Shown: positions 9,946 to 11,051 of the stretch, piece after piece
Layout of the letters: each line of letters starts with the position of its first letter
Position numbering within the stretch: the first letter of the stretch is position 1
NCBI GenBank assembly: GCA_018899795.1
Contig: JAHIHJ010000063.1
Coordinates: 1 to 11,051, forward strand
Source of the DNA: Methanobacteriota archaeon
GTDB lineage: Archaea; Halobacteriota; Methanosarcinia; Methanosarcinales; Methanoperedenaceae
Reading direction: 5' to 3'
DNA: 11,051 bases
Translations under genes and position numbers: made by a program
The notes under the pieces: model-generated
The model's database searches: none
Seen by the model: only the letters and a program-made list of their open reading frames with translations
Told to the model about the DNA's origin: nothing

Positions 9946-10256
9946 ACCTTTTCAGCCTCCTCCCACCTTCTTGGATTCAAAAACTTATCTATCACTTCAT
10001 CAGCCACCTGATCAAGACCATCCCGCACTGATTTTACTGCATCTTCAAGGTCATTATCTTTCTTTATGCTATCCAGAGCCTCGTTCAAATCTGATAACGC
10101 CATGCCGAGCCTCTCTATTTCCACATCATTCAGCCTTCCGCCTTCGATCCTTCGCAAAGCCTGCCTCTCAAGGACTTCCTGAATGATCTCTACGAGCGCC
10201 ACAACTAAGCCGAGCAAACCCTGTTTAAGATTGTCTTCATCTATTTTAACTGGCAT
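9942..10256 (-). CDS. gvpK: Gas vesicle protein GvpK
   Basis: 104 residues. Family hallmarks: IDEDNLKQGLLGLVVALVEI (5-24) and ERQALRRIEGGRLNDVEIER (30-49), then LGMALSDLNEAL and a helical tail. GvpK is a conserved accessory protein found in nearly all gas vesicle clusters and is required for vesicle formation in the organisms tested; its exact step is not settled. Length is normal for the family. The ATG at 10256 has only a weak AAGGGA upstream. Coupled to the gvpL/F gene by a four-base overlap. The 160-bp spacer before it holds the structured insert, so its expression could be affected by that element. Confidence 0.95.
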   Translation of the reverse strand: MPVKIDEDNLKQGLLGLVVALVEIIQEVLERQALRRIEGGRLNDVEIERLGMALSDLNEALDSIKKDNDLEDAVKSVRDGLDQVADEVIDKFLNPRRWEEAEKV

Positions 10257-10289
10257 TGTCTATCCCTTTTATGAAGATAACCAAAGAAC

Positions 10290-10407
10290 AAATCTGCGTT
10301 CATCATGCCGAAACCCTGCGGGTTCTCGACTCCGCGCCCACGTATTGCGAAGCAATACGTGTACACGCCCTCCAGAGGCGTGACTCTGGGCGCTTTTATC
10401 TGCGGTT
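10290..10407. repeat. Interspersed CTGCG repeat split by an insert
   Basis: The ends of this stretch, AAATCTGCGTTCATC (10290-10304) and TTATCTGCGGTT (10396-10407), match the minus-strand unit of the hairpin at 5716-5746, where the two parts are nearly contiguous. Read on the minus strand it is AACCGCAGATAA, then about 95 foreign bases, then GATGAACGCAGATTT. It fills the gvpK-gvpH gap. The simplest reading is one interspersed repeat later interrupted. Confidence 0.6.
10305..10397. repeat. Structured 93-bp insert with multi-hairpin potential
   Basis: The insert is bounded by ATC at 10302-10304 and ATC at 10398-10400, a possible short target duplication. Within it, GCGCCCA (10334-10340) pairs with TGGGCGC (10387-10393), enclosing two hairpins. 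One is CGTATTGC-GAA-GCAATACG (10341-10359), whose core GCGAAGC is a known exceptionally stable DNA mini-hairpin. The other is CACGCC (10364-10369) with GGCGTG (10377-10382). A smaller AACCC-TGC-GGGTT stem lies at 10312-10324. Together these give a three-way-junction fold. It may be a tiny non-autonomous mobile element or a structured RNA; no protein is encoded convincingly. Confidence 0.6.
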
Positions 10408-10416
10408 CCATATTTT

Positions 10417-10956
10417 TCAACAACTCCTTTCTATCTTAAGCTGCAGTATGCCGTGCTTGTATGTTCTCTCAATAATGGATTTTGCTGCTGACGGCAGTGT
10501 GATAATTTTACTGTACTTTCCGGCAGAAATTTCAAGGATGTTATCCTTCAGTTTTATATCAAGCTCTTTTTCCTCAACACCCGGAAGTTCTGCTATCACT
10601 GAGATATGCTCCTTCTCCTCAAAAACATCAATAATTGGTTCCCTTTCAGGAGGCGCTTCTACTCTCACCTCTGGCTTCTTTTCAATCCTTTTCGGCTTTG
10701 CCTCTTTTCTCTCAGATACAAGAGGTCTTATAGATATGCCGTAATCCACTCTTGGTTTGCTGCTCCAGCCTGTTTCTATTCTGTGCTTTATCTCTGCATC
10801 GGTCTCTGCAATCCTTTTCCTGAATTCAGGCGAGGATTTTTCCAGAGCTTTGACAATCCCGCCAAGACCCGGTATGAACTGGCTTACAACGCTTTCTACC
10901 GTACTGAGCTCTTCCCCTTCTTCTTTCTTTTCTTTCTTGCTTTTTCCACTTTCCAT
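10417..10956 (-). CDS. gvpH: GvpH-type Hsp20 small heat-shock protein
   Basis: 179 residues. The alpha-crystallin domain is at about 107-176: PIIDVFEEKEHISVIAELPG, LKDNILEIS, ITLP and the closing TYKHGILQLKI. The N-terminal 100 residues are charged (KSKKEKKEEGEE at 4-15) and contain FIPGLGGIVKALE and VDYGISIRPL (70-79), a combination seen in GvpH proteins of archaeal gas vesicle clusters. GvpH is thought to keep GvpM and similar aggregation-prone proteins soluble, which fits the two GvpM fusions downstream. The usual C-terminal IxI tail of Hsp20s is not evident; the protein ends KIERSC. The ATG at 10956 follows AGGTGA by six bases; that motif overlaps the stop of a preceding Hsp20-like gene. 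A 160-bp spacer with a repeat follows. Confidence 0.88.
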   Translation of the reverse strand: MESGKSKKEKKEEGEELSTVESVVSQFIPGLGGIVKALEKSSPEFRKRIAETDAEIKHRIETGWSSKPRVDYGISIRPLVSERKEAKPKRIEKKPEVRVEAPPEREPIIDVFEEKEHISVIAELPGVEEKELDIKLKDNILEISAGKYSKIITLPSAAKSIIERTYKHGILQLKIERSC

Positions 10957-10962
10957 AATTAT

Positions 10963-11051
10963 TCACCTGGATATTTTCTTAAGTATTATTCCCAATACAC
11001 CGTTTCTATATGTTTTTTCAATAACCTGCTCCACAGCATAAGGCAGTGGAA
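10963..11051 (-). CDS. Hsp20-like protein, C-terminal fragment (5' end beyond window)
   Basis: The last 28 codons of a gene entering from the right: it ends VIEKTYRNGVLGIILKK and a few more residues, stopping at 10963. LP, a spacer, I(I/E)xTYxxG(V/I)L closely matches the end of the GvpH protein next door (IIERTYKHGILQLKI), so this is a second alpha-crystallin-domain protein in tandem. Only six bases separate it from the next ATG, and its final codons contain the AGGTGA used by gvpH. Too little is visible to say whether it is another GvpH or a general Hsp20. Confidence 0.7.
   Translation of the reverse strand, partial: PLPYAVEQVIEKTYRNGVLGIILKKISR

Noticed and set aside
10241..10423. 60-codon minus-strand open frame across the gvpH-gvpK spacer
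   Set aside because: It consists almost wholly of the structured insert and repeat, overlaps the gvpK start, and has no recognisable protein features.

Overview
Every credible gene in this window lies on the minus strand, so transcription runs from high to low coordinates. The window looks archaeal. It carries a VAT/Cdc48-type double AAA+ ATPase, GGTGA/GGAGG ribosome sites matching the archaeal 16S tail, and an archaeal-style gas vesicle (gvp) gene set. The PAS histidine kinase and output-less double-receiver regulators suggest a euryarchaeon of the methanogen / anaerobic methanotroph type. That lineage call is an inference and is not secure.

In transcription order: the window opens with the last codons of one Hsp20-like protein (10963-11051), then a GvpH-type Hsp20 (10417-10956), a 160-bp spacer holding a structured insert inside a short interspersed repeat, gvpK (9942-10256) and a gvpF/L-family gene (9130-9945). 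Next come three tightly coupled genes: a GvpM-like domain fused to a PH/GRAM-like domain (8450-9070), a tandem two-domain ArsA/Get3-like ATPase (6474-8453), and a second, nearly identical GvpM-PH fusion (5817-6473). A large hairpin repeat follows (5716-5790). After it are the VAT/Cdc48 gene, broken by an apparent one-base frameshift near its 3' end (3433-5686), a truncated PH-only remnant overlapping the VAT tail (3282-3485), a membrane PAS histidine kinase (1458-3260), and two consecutive double-receiver response regulators (627-1442, and 1-649, which runs off the window).

Working model: GvpF/L, GvpK and GvpM are accessory proteins needed to start or shape gas vesicles, and GvpH is a small heat-shock protein of the same system. 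The window adds two ATP-driven chaperone-like machines in the same orientation: a Get3/ArsA-like ATPase between two GvpM fusions, and a Cdc48 unfoldase. This could be a dedicated assembly and quality-control module for very hydrophobic gas vesicle proteins, with the two-component genes as a candidate environmental switch. The main shell gene gvpA, and gvpN/gvpO, are not in the window and would be expected beyond 11051. The most novel points are the GvpM-PH fusion, the asymmetric tandem Get3-like ATPase, and the phosphoacceptor-less receiver domain in the middle response regulator.
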